Shown piece after piece: positions 6,927-15,858 of a stretch of DNA of 55,001 nt. Within the stretch, counting starts at the first letter, position 1. Each line of letters opens with the position of its first letter. This DNA is from an uncultured Collinsella sp. (GTDB lineage: Bacteria > Actinomycetota > Coriobacteriia > Coriobacteriales > Coriobacteriaceae), in contig CABRHX010000014.1 of NCBI GenBank assembly GCA_902470805.1, positions 1-55,001 of the forward strand, given 5' to 3'. Position numbers and translations under genes: made by a program. Under the pieces are notes generated by a model, which was given only the letters and a program-made list of their open reading frames with translations, did no database searches and had not been told where the DNA came from.

Positions 6927-9371
6927 TTATGTATGGTCGCGCCAGCTGCGGACACGCTGCTTCATGTCTTCGATGTCGAGCACGCCTTCGGCAAAGCCTT
7001 TGCGCACGAGCTCTTCTGGAACGAATTCGTCGTACCGATCAAAGTAAGGCACCTCGCCGGGATAGACGAGGTCGATGGGGTCGAAGTCTTTCTCGGCTTC
7101 GGCGGCGAGCACTTCAAAGAACGTCTCCTCGTCGGCCTTCATCTTAAACTGCATAAAGTACGGGCGTGACGGGTCGAGTCCGCGAAGGCCCAACTCAGCG
7201 GCGCATTTAATCTTGAGCATGCGCTCGAGCGCCAAAAAGGCGTAGCTGCCCAACCAGGGGAAGAGCACCCAGGTGTCGCCACCCAGGTTGATGAGCGGCT
7301 TAGTTCCCGCGCCCGAAATCTCGGCCGTATGGCGAGCCTGCGCCAGACGGGCCCGCGCGTTACCCATCAGGTACGGATACGCCGCGTGCTCGTTGAGCGC
7401 CTTGCGCATACGCTCGAGTACGTGTGTATTGATGTCGCCGGGGCAGTCGCCAAAGTAGGCCGGCACCCGGCCCTTGACCTGCGTAGCAAAGACGGTGTGA
7501 CGCTTCCAGTCCACTTCCTCGACAATCCAGCAGTGTCCGGCGATGGCAATGCGCTCACCGGGCGGGGGCGGGTTGACAATCGTGCCCAGCTCGGCCGATT
7601 CGCTGCGAACGGTGAACTCCTCGTTTTCCTGGAACACGGCGTAGAACTTAAAGTTGTTGATGATGCGCTCGCCCGCGAGACCCACGATGAGCCCGCCGCC
7701 CTCGGTGACTTGGATATGGTCGATCTTAATGAGGTGACGCAGCAACACGCGATAGTCATCGGCCGAGATGCGATGGAAATAGCTGAGTGTGAGCACGCGC
7801 TGGGCAAGCTCTGCCGGCGTGAGTTCGCCGGTGCTGGCAAGCGTCGACATAGTCTGGTGGTAGAGCAGGCTGTAGGGGAGTCGATCGAGCTCGGGCGGCT
7901 CGACCCACTTTTCCTCGCGATAGAGTTGTACGAGCGCGATGCCCTGCAGGAGCTTCCACGGAATGGTCTCGGGCATCATCGTGCGCGGCTCGGGTTCCTC
8001 CTCGCGCATGACAAACCACATCTCGGGCGGAAGATCGCGGCGCCCCGTGCGGCCCATTCGCTGCAAAAAGGAGCTGACGGTAAACGGCGCGTCGATCTGA
8101 AACGCACGCTCCAGACGGCCGATATCGATACCGAGTTCCAGCGTGGAGGTGGTGACGGTTGTCTGTGCCTGCTCCTCATCGCGCATGAGTTCCTCGGCCG
8201 TTTCGCGCAGCGATGCCGAAAGATTGCCATGGTGGATGAGAAAACGGTCGGGCTCGTGCCGGCTCTCGCAGTAGCTGCGCAGCATGGAGCACACGGCCTC
8301 TGCCTCCTCGCGCGAGTTGGCAAAGACCAGGCACTTGCGCCCGCGGGTGTGTTCAAAGATATAGCCCATGCCGGGATCGGCGTTTTCGGGCGCGGTGTCG
8401 GTGGGGTTGAGGAGCGCCTGCTCATCGGCCAGGGGGATATCGACTTCGCCCTCGGGGGCCGAAGAAGTGCGACGGTCTTTGGGAGCGGCCTTGCCCCGTG
8501 CCCGCTCACGACGTTGACGGCGTTCCTCCTGTGTAAGCTGTCCGCTGTGGCGCACGTCTTGGGCGCCAGCCGGCAGCGCCGCGGGCGCCGCCGGCTCAAT
8601 ACGCTCGCAAGCAAGCATCTCGGCTTCTTGTGGACCCGTGCTCTCGAATCCCCACTGCTGTGCCTGGGGACCCGAGTTGTAGAAGTGCTCCATGGAGATG
8701 CGCCACACGCGGCGCGGTTCCTCAAAGCGGGGGATGATGCAATCGCGTCCTGTTCCCTGTGAGAGAAAGGCGCCCGTGCGCTCGGGGTCGCCGATGGTGG
8801 CAGAAAGGCCGATGCGGCGGGGCTGCACGCCCGCCATGCGCGAGAGGCGCTCGATAAGGCAGAGCGTCTGACCGCCGCGGTCGCCGCGCATGAGCGAATG
8901 AACCTCGTCGATAACCACATAGCGCAGGTCGCAGAACATACGAGGGATTGCCATGTGCTTATGGATCAGGAGCGCCTCGAGCGACTCGGGCGTAATCTGC
9001 AAGATACCGCTCGGTTTTTTGATGAGCCTAGCCTTGTGCGACTGCGAAACATCGCCATGCCAGTGCCAGACGGGGATATCGGCCTCTTCGCACAGGTCGT
9101 TGAGGCGGACGAACTGATCATTGATGAGTGCCTTGAGGGGGCCGATGTAGAGGGCGCCAACGCTCGCGGGCGGGTTCTCCCAAAACTCGGTCAGGATGGG
9201 AAAGAAGGCTGCCTCGGTTTTGCCGGAAGCCGTGGATGCCGTCAGGAGCACATTGTCCTGAGTGTTAAAGATGGCATCAGCTGCTGCAACCTGGATGGAG
9301 CGTAGACTCTCCCAATCGTGGGAGTAGATGAAGTCTTGGATAAACGGGGCGTAGCGGTCAAAGGCGTTCAC
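6927..9371 (-). CDS. Lhr-like superfamily II DEVH helicase, BrxHI-like
   Basis: The 814-residue protein has a full set of SF2 motifs: TASTASGKTEA (Walker A, about 44-54), IDEVHSL (about 154-160), GLSATIGDPE (about 188-197), and a second RecA domain ending in LQRMGRTGRRDL. A charged, proline/alanine-rich linker (about 260-340) sits between the two RecA domains. The long C-terminal region after motif VI fits Lhr-type helicases. In BREX defence loci a helicase of this type is BrxHI. GTG at 9371 is chosen because AAAGGAGG precedes it at ideal spacing; an ATG 30 bases upstream lies before that site. It is the last gene of a three-gene operon with a BrxD-like ATPase and a TerB-domain protein, suggesting joint action on DNA. 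Confidence 0.85.
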   Translation of the reverse strand: MNAFDRYAPFIQDFIYSHDWESLRSIQVAAADAIFNTQDNVLLTASTASGKTEAAFFPILTEFWENPPASVGALYIGPLKALINDQFVRLNDLCEEADIPVWHWHGDVSQSHKARLIKKPSGILQITPESLEALLIHKHMAIPRMFCDLRYVVIDEVHSLMRGDRGGQTLCLIERLSRMAGVQPRRIGLSATIGDPERTGAFLSQGTGRDCIIPRFEEPRRVWRISMEHFYNSGPQAQQWGFESTGPQEAEMLACERIEPAAPAALPAGAQDVRHSGQLTQEERRQRRERARGKAAPKDRRTSSAPEGEVDIPLADEQALLNPTDTAPENADPGMGYIFEHTRGRKCLVFANSREEAEAVCSMLRSYCESRHEPDRFLIHHGNLSASLRETAEELMRDEEQAQTTVTTSTLELGIDIGRLERAFQIDAPFTVSSFLQRMGRTGRRDLPPEMWFVMREEEPEPRTMMPETIPWKLLQGIALVQLYREEKWVEPPELDRLPYSLLYHQTMSTLASTGELTPAELAQRVLTLSYFHRISADDYRVLLRHLIKIDHIQVTEGGGLIVGLAGERIINNFKFYAVFQENEEFTVRSESAELGTIVNPPPPGERIAIAGHCWIVEEVDWKRHTVFATQVKGRVPAYFGDCPGDINTHVLERMRKALNEHAAYPYLMGNARARLAQARHTAEISGAGTKPLINLGGDTWVLFPWLGSYAFLALERMLKIKCAAELGLRGLDPSRPYFMQFKMKADEETFFEVLAAEAEKDFDPIDLVYPGEVPYFDRYDEFVPEELVRKGFAEGVLDIEDMKQRVRSWRDHT

Positions 9372-9466
9372 GGGGCCTCCTTTCAAAAACGAATCTCTCA
9401 ACGCGGTGGGCAGTGGCTTGCTGCATTACTGCCTCGACGTTTGCCCAGATAAAACCAGCCAAAATA

Positions 9467-9489
9467 AACCTGTCCCTTTTTGGCAGGTT
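9467..9489 (-). repeat. Hairpin with GGGAC core in the ATPase-helicase gap
   Basis: AACCTG (9467-9472) pairs with CAGGTT (9484-9489), with an inner CC/GG pair around TTTTT. On the minus strand a short U-rich stretch (TTTATTTT) follows it. It overlaps the stop codon of the ATPase gene and lies about 100 bases before the helicase start. It could reduce read-through into the helicase gene, or be a member of the GGGAC-containing palindromes seen elsewhere in this window. Confidence 0.4.
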
Positions 9490-10792
9490 AGATGGTGAAT
9501 TCGGCGAAGTTGCGGTCGCCGCCTGCGGTGCCGGCGTCGCCTGTTGCGGCTGCCGGCGCCAGCGCGTCGCCGCCGACGCTTTGCAGCAACTCGGCCACAT
9601 TTGCATCGGGGTTCTGACACAGGATATCGAGCAGCTCGATAAAGTCACGAATGACCTCACGGGGCGTCAGGTGCGTATCGGCTCCCACGCGGCCAAACTC
9701 AATCTTGAGAAAGTTCACCAAGTCGTTCTCGGTAAGCGTGGGCGTCCAGCCAAAGTAGCCGGCATGGATCTGCATGAGCTTTTCGATGAGCACCAGCAGC
9801 TCCTCGTAGGTGAGCGGCTGCAGGCGGATGATGGGCGCGAGCATGTCTTTGAGATCATCTCGCGCAAAGCGACCCTGAGCGAGTCGGCTGCGCAGAGCTT
9901 CGTAGGAGAACACGCCGCGGCGGCGGTCTTCGATGGAGGTTGGCGTGCCGCCCATGATCATGCCCAGGTACTGCGCCTTGCCCTGGAGCGTGTCGTTGTA
10001 CATAGTCAGGATCTTCTCGTAGTTGTATTGGCGCGTGATCGCGTTGGGAATCTTGTACAGATTCACGAGTTCGTCGATGAGCACCAGCATGCCCTTGTAT
10101 CCGCTGCAGACCAAAAAGCGTGCAATGAGCTTAACGTAGTCGTACCAGTCGTCATCGCTGATGATGGTCGAGGAGCCCAGCTCAGCGCGTGCCTCGCTCT
10201 TGGTGCGGTACTCGCCGCGAATCCATTTGGTCACGCGGCTCATAGCCTCTTCATCGCCCTCGGATACGGCCATGCGATAGCGGCGGAGCATGCGGGTGAA
10301 GTCGAAGCCGTGGACCATCTCCTCGAGCGGGGCCAGTTGGGCATTGACGACCGACTCGTCGACGTCGGCACACGAGGCGACCCAGCGATCCAAAATAAGG
10401 TTGAGCGCACCGCCCTCGGGGCGCGTCTTGGTCGAGATATTGCGGATGAGCTCGCGGTAGGTGGCAAGGCCCTGTCCTTGACCGCCCTGCAGGCGGCGCT
10501 CAGGGGATAGGTCGGCATCAGCGACGACGAATCCCTCACCCATGGCGTGCGTGCGGATGGTCTGGAGCAAAAAGCTCTTGCCTGCGCCGTAGCGACCGAC
10601 CAGAAACCGGAAACTCGCGCCACCGTCGGCGATGAGACTTAAATCGGTGAGCAGGGCGCGGATCTCGACCTCGCGCCCTACGGTGATGTAGGGAAGGCCG
10701 ATGCGTGGGACCACGCCGCCCTTGAGTGAGTTGAGAATGACGGCGGCGACGCGTTTGGGTACGCGGGGCGCTGCGGATGTGGTATCACTCAT
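9488..10792 (-). CDS. DUF2791 P-loop ATPase, BrxD-like
   Basis: The 434-residue protein belongs to the DUF2791 P-loop family, which includes BrxD of BREX phage-defence systems. Visible motifs are FLVGRYGAGKSF (Walker A, residues 63-74) and GMLVLIDELVNL (Walker B, 234-245, acidic pair D240/E241), followed by GMIMGGTPTSIEDRRRG, a sensor-like segment. The C-terminus LTPREVIRDFIELLDIL is helical, as in AAA+/STAND-like lid regions. The ATG at 10792 lies 8 bases inside the upstream TerB-domain gene, so the two proteins are translationally coupled and probably form a complex. The stop is followed by a hairpin and the helicase gene. ATPase family assignment is firm; the biological role is inferred from context. 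Confidence 0.85.
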   Translation of the reverse strand: MSDTTSAAPRVPKRVAAVILNSLKGGVVPRIGLPYITVGREVEIRALLTDLSLIADGGASFRFLVGRYGAGKSFLLQTIRTHAMGEGFVVADADLSPERRLQGGQGQGLATYRELIRNISTKTRPEGGALNLILDRWVASCADVDESVVNAQLAPLEEMVHGFDFTRMLRRYRMAVSEGDEEAMSRVTKWIRGEYRTKSEARAELGSSTIISDDDWYDYVKLIARFLVCSGYKGMLVLIDELVNLYKIPNAITRQYNYEKILTMYNDTLQGKAQYLGMIMGGTPTSIEDRRRGVFSYEALRSRLAQGRFARDDLKDMLAPIIRLQPLTYEELLVLIEKLMQIHAGYFGWTPTLTENDLVNFLKIEFGRVGADTHLTPREVIRDFIELLDILCQNPDANVAELLQSVGGDALAPAAATGDAGTAGGDRNFAEFTI

Positions 10793-12530
10793 GGTCTAGG
10801 TATCCTCTCACGTTTGCTTCGTAGTCCTCGATAATCTGCGGCCCTGCCGCGCCGAATTCGATAACGGTGTCTCCCACCAGGTCAAAGAGCGCCTCGTTGA
10901 TGCTGTCGACGAGCATGTCCTCGCTCTGTCCCGATTGCACTACCGCCGATTCCGCCTGCGCTGCGTTTTGCTCGAGTAGTGCTCGAAGATAGGCGTCTGC
11001 GGCGGGATCGAGTGCGGACGCGGTGTCGGCGGGCGTGGGCGCTGGTGCGAGGAGCGGGGCTACGATGCCAAACTGCTCGGTGGAGATGGTCGGCTCGCCA
11101 GCCTCGTCCCGCTGTATGGTCGTCACGACTGGTTCGGCGATCGTGTCAGCCACGGGCTCGGCTTCCCGTCGCTCGGCAACTGCCACCTCGGCATCCGCAA
11201 GCGTGCCGTCCTCGCGCTCCTCGTCGATCAAAAGCGCCTCGCGCGTTTGTGCGGCGGCGCTCCGAATGTGCCCCAGCTGGCTCAGGTCGATATCGATCTT
11301 GACGGGCTGATGTGCGGCATCCCATGAAAGCCATGCCGCGATCTCGTCATCGATAATCTTAGCCAGGTATTTGGGGACCTTCTCTTCCTTAAGGGGATGG
11401 CCGGGATCCAGTGCCAAGCGCAGGCGCTGATCACAAGCGCGCATCATCTCACCGAGCTTGCTACTTTTTTGTCTGCTGCCGTGGATGCGCATGCATTCCC
11501 AAAAGCCATTTTGGCAGCGGTAGATGTGAATGGGGTCCAGGCGATATTCGCAGTCCTCGTGGCGCTCGGGCGCAAAGAACACGGCCGAGGCAAACATGGT
11601 GTAGGGCATGGCCGTCTCCTCCCCAAACAAGCTCGCTACGATGCCGGTCTTTCGGTGCGTGTCATAGTAGCGCGCCATACGGACATACACGGCGCATGCC
11701 ACGTGGCGAAGATCGCGATGGTGGGAGCGGTCGAGCCTTGAGTTATTGAGGTTGTACGTGGAGAGCGCGTTGATGGCGGCCATGAGTCGCTCCTCGCGCG
11801 TCTCGTCAGGCGGAAGGGGGAGCGTGGGCTCTGAGGTTTTGCGACGCTTGGCGGTTTGACCGGACGGCGCCGGCGCGGGTACAAGGTCTCGCGCTGCGCG
11901 GCGCAGCTCGATGAGGGCGTTGTCGAATGCGACGGTTTTAGAGTCGCGAAGCAGCTTGGGATCGAGCTCATGGAACACGGCGTAGTCCTGCAGCCACACG
12001 CGTGCGAACCGGTCGATGCCGGGCTCAAAGGCGCGATAGGCATCCCAAAATGCTTTGATCTTGTCATAGCCGTCACGCGGATTGTCGACGCCAATGCCGC
12101 AGATCAATTCGTAAAGATACAGAAAAGCAAACGAGGTCGATGTCTCCTCGATATTGCCGCGGCGCACTTGGGCACGCCAGGTAAAGTAGCCGCGCAACTG
12201 TCGATCGCTCATGGCATTGTAGGTGGGAAAGTACGACTTAAAGGTGCCGTTGTAGGGGCAATCGTCCTCGAAGTCGGCCATCAGCAGGCCTTGGCGGTAA
12301 AAGAGCTCCGCCTCCGATAGCCAACGTCCCGCGCCGCCTTTGGGATCCTCTTGCCAGCGCGATATCTCGCGCATCTTGCGGTACTGGTCGGGGAGGTAGT
12401 TCTGCATCTGACGACCGGTCTTGAGAATCGGCTCGTCAGCATAGATTTCGTTTGAGAAGCGGGCGGACTGATGGGTTCGGGCCTCGGCCATAATGCGCTC
12501 GATGAGCATCTTGACGTCCTGGTCGGCCAC
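10785..12530 (-). CDS. TerB-N / TerB-C domain protein
   Basis: The 581-residue protein carries a TerB-N domain (about 40-250) with the aromatic, acidic segments GLLMADFEDDCPYNG, MSDRQLRGYFTWRAQ and FLYLYELICGIG. It ends in a TerB-C region (about 420-580) with VKIDIDLSQLGHIR and AYLRALLEQN-like helices. The middle holds a basic linker and a low-complexity alanine/glutamate stretch. Computational work on Ter-related systems places TerB-N/TerB-C proteins in predicted DNA-processing operons with helicases, which matches the two genes downstream. GTG at 12530 follows GGAGAGGAGAGG. It is the first gene of the three-gene operon and overlaps the ATPase gene by 8 bases. No nuclease or methylase motif was seen in it. 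Confidence 0.82.
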   Translation of the reverse strand: MADQDVKMLIERIMAEARTHQSARFSNEIYADEPILKTGRQMQNYLPDQYRKMREISRWQEDPKGGAGRWLSEAELFYRQGLLMADFEDDCPYNGTFKSYFPTYNAMSDRQLRGYFTWRAQVRRGNIEETSTSFAFLYLYELICGIGVDNPRDGYDKIKAFWDAYRAFEPGIDRFARVWLQDYAVFHELDPKLLRDSKTVAFDNALIELRRAARDLVPAPAPSGQTAKRRKTSEPTLPLPPDETREERLMAAINALSTYNLNNSRLDRSHHRDLRHVACAVYVRMARYYDTHRKTGIVASLFGEETAMPYTMFASAVFFAPERHEDCEYRLDPIHIYRCQNGFWECMRIHGSRQKSSKLGEMMRACDQRLRLALDPGHPLKEEKVPKYLAKIIDDEIAAWLSWDAAHQPVKIDIDLSQLGHIRSAAAQTREALLIDEEREDGTLADAEVAVAERREAEPVADTIAEPVVTTIQRDEAGEPTISTEQFGIVAPLLAPAPTPADTASALDPAADAYLRALLEQNAAQAESAVVQSGQSEDMLVDSINEALFDLVGDTVIEFGAAGPQIIEDYEANVRGYLDHE

Positions 12531-12568
12531 CGCCCTCTCCTCTCCCTATATGGTGTCGGTGACCTCAT

Positions 12569-12577
12569 ATCATAGCA
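12569..12577 (-). promoter_or_regulatory. Extended -10 promoter of the TerB/ATPase/helicase operon
   Basis: On the minus strand TGC precedes TATGAT, giving an extended -10 element about 40 bases before the GTG start of the TerB-domain gene. No good -35 is seen, as is usual for extended -10 promoters. Confidence 0.45.
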
Positions 12578-12619
12578 CAGCATCAAACAGATGTTCGAGA
12601 TACCGCTGCGTAGATAGAT

Positions 12620-13336
12620 TTAGAACAGGAGGGCGTAGATGACGGCGATGACGACGGAGGGGAGCATGTTGGCCGTGCGGAAGGTCTGAGGACGGATGAG
12701 GTTAACGCCAACACAGAAGATGAGCATGGAGCCCACAAGCGAAAGGCTGTCGAGGGCCGCGGCGGTCATGATGGGGGAGAGTGCGCCGGCAAAGAGCGTG
12801 ATCGTTCCCTGGAAGACGGCGACGGGCAGGGCGGAGAAGATACAGCCGCGACCGAGCGAAGCCGTCATGGTGCAGACGATGATGCAGTCCAGCGCGCCCT
12901 TCAGGGCAAGCGTGGACCAGTCGCCGAGCAGGCCGTCCTGAATCGATCCTACGATGGCCATGGCGCCGATACACACGGTGAGCGATGTCGAGACAAAGGC
13001 GTTGGTGAACTCGTTGTCGCCTTCGCTGCCGGTTTTGCGCTTGAGCCATTCGCCGAGGTTCTCGATGGCGGCCTCCAGGTTGATGGCCTCGCCGATGAGC
13101 GAACCGAGGGCAAATGAGACGATCAGCATGGTGGTGCCGGTGGTCGCCAACGCCTCTCCATCGATAACGAGCATCTTTTGCATGGTGCCGCCCAGGCCGA
13201 TAAACAGGACGCACAGCCCTGATGCTTTCATGAGCGTGTCTTGGATGCGCGGTGTAATGAAGCGGCCGCCCGCTAATCCCAAAAGACCGCCCGCAACTAA
13301 AAGCACAACGTTGATGATTGTTCCCAAGCCCGGCAT
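12620..13336 (-). CDS. DUF554 family membrane protein (YqgA-like)
   Basis: The 238-residue protein is mostly hydrophobic, with about six or seven membrane segments. It opens with MPGLGTIINVVLLVAGGLLG, typical of the DUF554 family, and contains GLCVLFIGLGGTMQ and FTNAFVSTSLTVCIGAMAI. These proteins are predicted inner-membrane transporters or channels of unknown substrate. ATG 13336 is preceded by CAGGAGGG; an in-frame extension upstream lacks a ribosome site. It stands alone, downstream of the surface-protein cassette on the same strand, with a possible TACGAT -10 of its own about 40 bases upstream. Confidence 0.85.
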   Translation of the reverse strand: MPGLGTIINVVLLVAGGLLGLAGGRFITPRIQDTLMKASGLCVLFIGLGGTMQKMLVIDGEALATTGTTMLIVSFALGSLIGEAINLEAAIENLGEWLKRKTGSEGDNEFTNAFVSTSLTVCIGAMAIVGSIQDGLLGDWSTLALKGALDCIIVCTMTASLGRGCIFSALPVAVFQGTITLFAGALSPIMTAAALDSLSLVGSMLIFCVGVNLIRPQTFRTANMLPSVVIAVIYALLF

Positions 13337-13454
13337 GAGCCCTCCTGTATTGATGCCAACGTGGCAATCGTAGCAGAACGAAATGCGAGGCACATCGCGA
13401 CTCATCTAATACGTTATATAAGTGGTGTTAGGAATGATGCGCAGCATTTAAGCC

Positions 13455-14885
13455 TCAGGTGGTTGTCGGGACATAGGGATAGTATTCAAAGCGCAGGGTC
13501 ATAAGCCGCTGTGGGGATTCAATAGCCGCGGCGATGATATTGGCATCGCGGGCACGATCAAACCCTTCGAGTTCGATCTGATACGAGACGTCTTGCATAA
13601 TGTCCAGACGTCGCCAGGCTAGGAGTGTGTCGCCATCGAATTCTAGGGTCTTGCTTCCGTTTGCGGCAACGGCGTATAGACGCAGCTTGGCGGTGGTTGC
13701 AGGGTCGACAACCGTGACCTTTTTAATTTCGTTTCGAGTATTCTTGGCGCCCAACAAGGTGAGCAGTGTTGGGGCCACGACCTCGCCCGATGGCAAAAAG
13801 ACGACTTCGATGGATTCGGGAAATGCGATGATAGCCGACTTGCGGACGGGCTGATTGGCGGCGGCAACTTCAATGTTCGCAGCGTCGATGACCTCTATGT
13901 GGTCGAGCGCGGCAAGCACGCAGCAGTTACCTTCATCGATCTCTTGAGGATCAGCAAGCCCCAGACTGTCCGCGAACTCGGGATCGTTTGGATCGGTAGC
14001 GGGCTCATTCGGTGCTTCGAAAGAAGCTGGGACGCTGTTTGTCGGCGACGGCGTGTCGCCCGCACCTGCTTCTTTATCCGTGCTCTCTTCTTGTATGGTT
14101 GCGTTGATGGGTTCGTCGTTTGAGGGGAGCGTCTTGGCGTCAAGCGCGGAGGGGAGAATTCCGATGGCTCCGGATCCGTTCCACTCCATTTCGAGAAGCG
14201 CCGGGTCGGCAAGAATGCGTTGCCTGCTTTGCGCGTGGGCATCGATTTCAATAGGGCCTGCCTCTATCCCTCGTGTAAGGCTGAGTGATCCGGCTGGCTT
14301 CTCGAAATGAGCGTCTGTGTCTTTGGCGCTGACGGCGTAGAACAGCAGGGACGCTTCTCCCGCCGCGATGGCATCGGTGCCGGCTTTGGTCAGCCGCAAC
14401 GATGCCGTGAATGAGAGGGTGGGCTGCGTGTCGTCTGCATTCGCGGCGGCGCAGCCCAGACATATACCGCCTCCTTTCTCGAAAAACGTACCGTCGAAGG
14501 CGACCTTCGCTCCGTTCGCCGAGTCATCGATCGAAGCGATGTCGATGCGCAGCTCTAAATTGCATGGATCGCCATCTGCATCGAGCACAACCGAGCGCCA
14601 CGTGCAGACGGCGCACCCCGCCTGGGAGCCGTTTGCCTTGTTCGAACGATTGATATCCACGACTATCGAGCCGTCCGTATTACGACGAAGGCATCCCGAG
14701 GTCGAGATTGCGGCCTGTGCGATCGAAAAACGCTTGCACGCAATGGCGCTCGACGGATTTGGTGCGGAGCTTAGGGCTGCTGGTAAGGAGTCTGCCATGA
14801 CGGGAGTCGCCCAAGCGGCGACAGGCGTTCCGGTTGCGAGCGCGCCGCAGAGTGCGACGACGGGCAAAAGGTTCTTCGATGCCAT
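13455..14885 (-). CDS. Secreted protein of unknown function, cysteine-bearing
   Basis: The 476-residue product has a signal-peptide-like N-terminus (NLLPVVALCGALATG then cleavable AWA-type residues). The mature part has beta-rich segments and paired cysteines (GCAVCTW, GICLGCAA, GNCCVLAAL) that could form disulfides outside the cell. A serine/proline/acidic stretch (about 265-315) looks like a flexible linker between an N-terminal and a C-terminal domain. No membrane anchor or sorting motif is seen at the C-terminus, which ends in PYVPTTT. It is the last gene of an exported-protein cassette, 18 bases after the LAQTG protein gene. ATG 14885 follows AAGGAG. I do not recognise the family. Confidence 0.72.
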   Translation of the reverse strand: MASKNLLPVVALCGALATGTPVAAWATPVMADSLPAALSSAPNPSSAIACKRFSIAQAAISTSGCLRRNTDGSIVVDINRSNKANGSQAGCAVCTWRSVVLDADGDPCNLELRIDIASIDDSANGAKVAFDGTFFEKGGGICLGCAAANADDTQPTLSFTASLRLTKAGTDAIAAGEASLLFYAVSAKDTDAHFEKPAGSLSLTRGIEAGPIEIDAHAQSRQRILADPALLEMEWNGSGAIGILPSALDAKTLPSNDEPINATIQEESTDKEAGAGDTPSPTNSVPASFEAPNEPATDPNDPEFADSLGLADPQEIDEGNCCVLAALDHIEVIDAANIEVAAANQPVRKSAIIAFPESIEVVFLPSGEVVAPTLLTLLGAKNTRNEIKKVTVVDPATTAKLRLYAVAANGSKTLEFDGDTLLAWRRLDIMQDVSYQIELEGFDRARDANIIAAAIESPQRLMTLRFEYYPYVPTTT

Positions 14886-14903
14886 GGGGTCTCCTTAGCT
14901 AAT

Positions 14904-15185
14904 TTAGTGCGGCCTGTCCGTGTTTTGTTTCTGGCTGCGTTTGATGTGCAGCCCGAGGCCGGCGGTCCCCGCGCCTGCTGCTGTGGCGCCTGCTGCCAAG
15001 AGCCATCGTCTGTCGCCTGTCTGCGCCAACGGTTCCTCGCGGTCGCCGCGGTCGAGCTCCGAGAGGTCGACCGTCACTTGCGTGGCGGCCTGCGCCTGTT
15101 CTTGCTGGGCAAAGGCCATGGCTGGCCCAAACGCTAGGATGCTGACGGCGGCGGCCAGGGCGACGGCCTTATGCCGTGTGCGCAC
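14904..15185 (-). CDS. Small LPXTG-like (LAQTG) surface protein
   Basis: This 93-residue protein has a signal peptide (basic start, then AVALAAAVSILAFGPAMAFA), a short polar mature segment and a sortase-type sorting signal. The sorting signal is EPLAQTGD, then a hydrophobic segment LLAAGATAAGAGTAGLGL and the basic tail KRSQK. LAxTG instead of LPxTG is known for some actinobacterial class E sortases. A GTG at 15185 is chosen; it overlaps the preceding gene by 17 bases, which suggests coupling, but the ribosome site is weak and a start 30 bases upstream is possible. With about 35 mature residues it looks more like an anchor or tip remnant than an adhesin. Confidence 0.7.
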   Translation of the reverse strand: MRTRHKAVALAAAVSILAFGPAMAFAQQEQAQAATQVTVDLSELDRGDREEPLAQTGDRRWLLAAGATAAGAGTAGLGLHIKRSQKQNTDRPH

Positions 15186-15768
15186 CGGGCTCGACCGTCC
15201 AGGTGATCGTTGCAACCTGATCGCCTTCGCCGGTTACGCGGAAGATGTCGCGCGTGACGCGGGCGACGTTTCCGCTTGTCTTGAGCTTAATTTTGTCCGT
15301 GCCGCCGGCAATGCCCTGGTAGCCCATGTCGAAGGCTGCGTTCTTGGAAAGATCGAGGCCCGTCTCCTGCATTGCGGCGCTGGCGTTCTGGAGTGCGCCG
15401 TCGGGGCCGACCTTAAAGTCGATGGAGTTCTGCGCGGTTCCGGCCTTGGCGTCGGCAGCAATGGTCCAGGTGTTCATGGCGTCGATCTTCATGTTGGTGA
15501 CATGGATGCCGTAGGCCGAATGATTGTCGATGGTGGTCGCGTCTTCTGAGGGGCCCTGAAGCGTGCCGTCGGCCTTGGCGACGAAGGGAATAACCGTCGG
15601 AACTTTGAACTCAACGTTGTCGATCTCGGTCCTGACCATTACTTTCGTGGTTCCAACGCGCCCGGCCGCCATAGCTGGCGTCGGGGCGGCGCCCATTGCG
15701 AGCGCGAGCGCGAGCCCTGCGCCCACGACGAGCGCTCTGGCTCCGTTCATGTTCCTGGTGATGTCCAT
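15169..15768 (-). CDS. Secreted beta-rich surface protein
   Basis: The 199-residue product has a clear signal peptide (ALVVGAGLALALAMGAAP then AMA-A). The mature chain is beta-rich, with NVEFKVPTVIPFVAKADG near its start and ending in DQVATITWTVEPGAHTA. The closing ITWTVEPG resembles the last strand of WxL-like and other Gram-positive surface domains, where the pattern is similar, but the family is not certain. No sorting signal or anchor is seen, so it may be retained through the neighbouring LAQTG protein. ATG 15768 follows AAAGGA. A CGCGGG/CCCGCG hairpin (15789-15805) lies just upstream in the 90-base gap. Confidence 0.68.
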   Translation of the reverse strand: MDITRNMNGARALVVGAGLALALAMGAAPTPAMAAGRVGTTKVMVRTEIDNVEFKVPTVIPFVAKADGTLQGPSEDATTIDNHSAYGIHVTNMKIDAMNTWTIAADAKAGTAQNSIDFKVGPDGALQNASAAMQETGLDLSKNAAFDMGYQGIAGGTDKIKLKTSGNVARVTRDIFRVTGEGDQVATITWTVEPGAHTA

Positions 15769-15858
15769 GGTCGTTCCTTTCTATTCGCCGCGGGCCGTCC
15801 CCGCGATGATTGGACGAATGCTGGTGAATTGCGTGCGGTGCCGCGTCGGCCGGAAAAG

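Noticed and set aside
6927..12530. Full BREX system
   Set aside because: Only BrxD-like and BrxHI-like members are present; no BrxC, PglX, PglZ or BrxL homologue was seen in the window.
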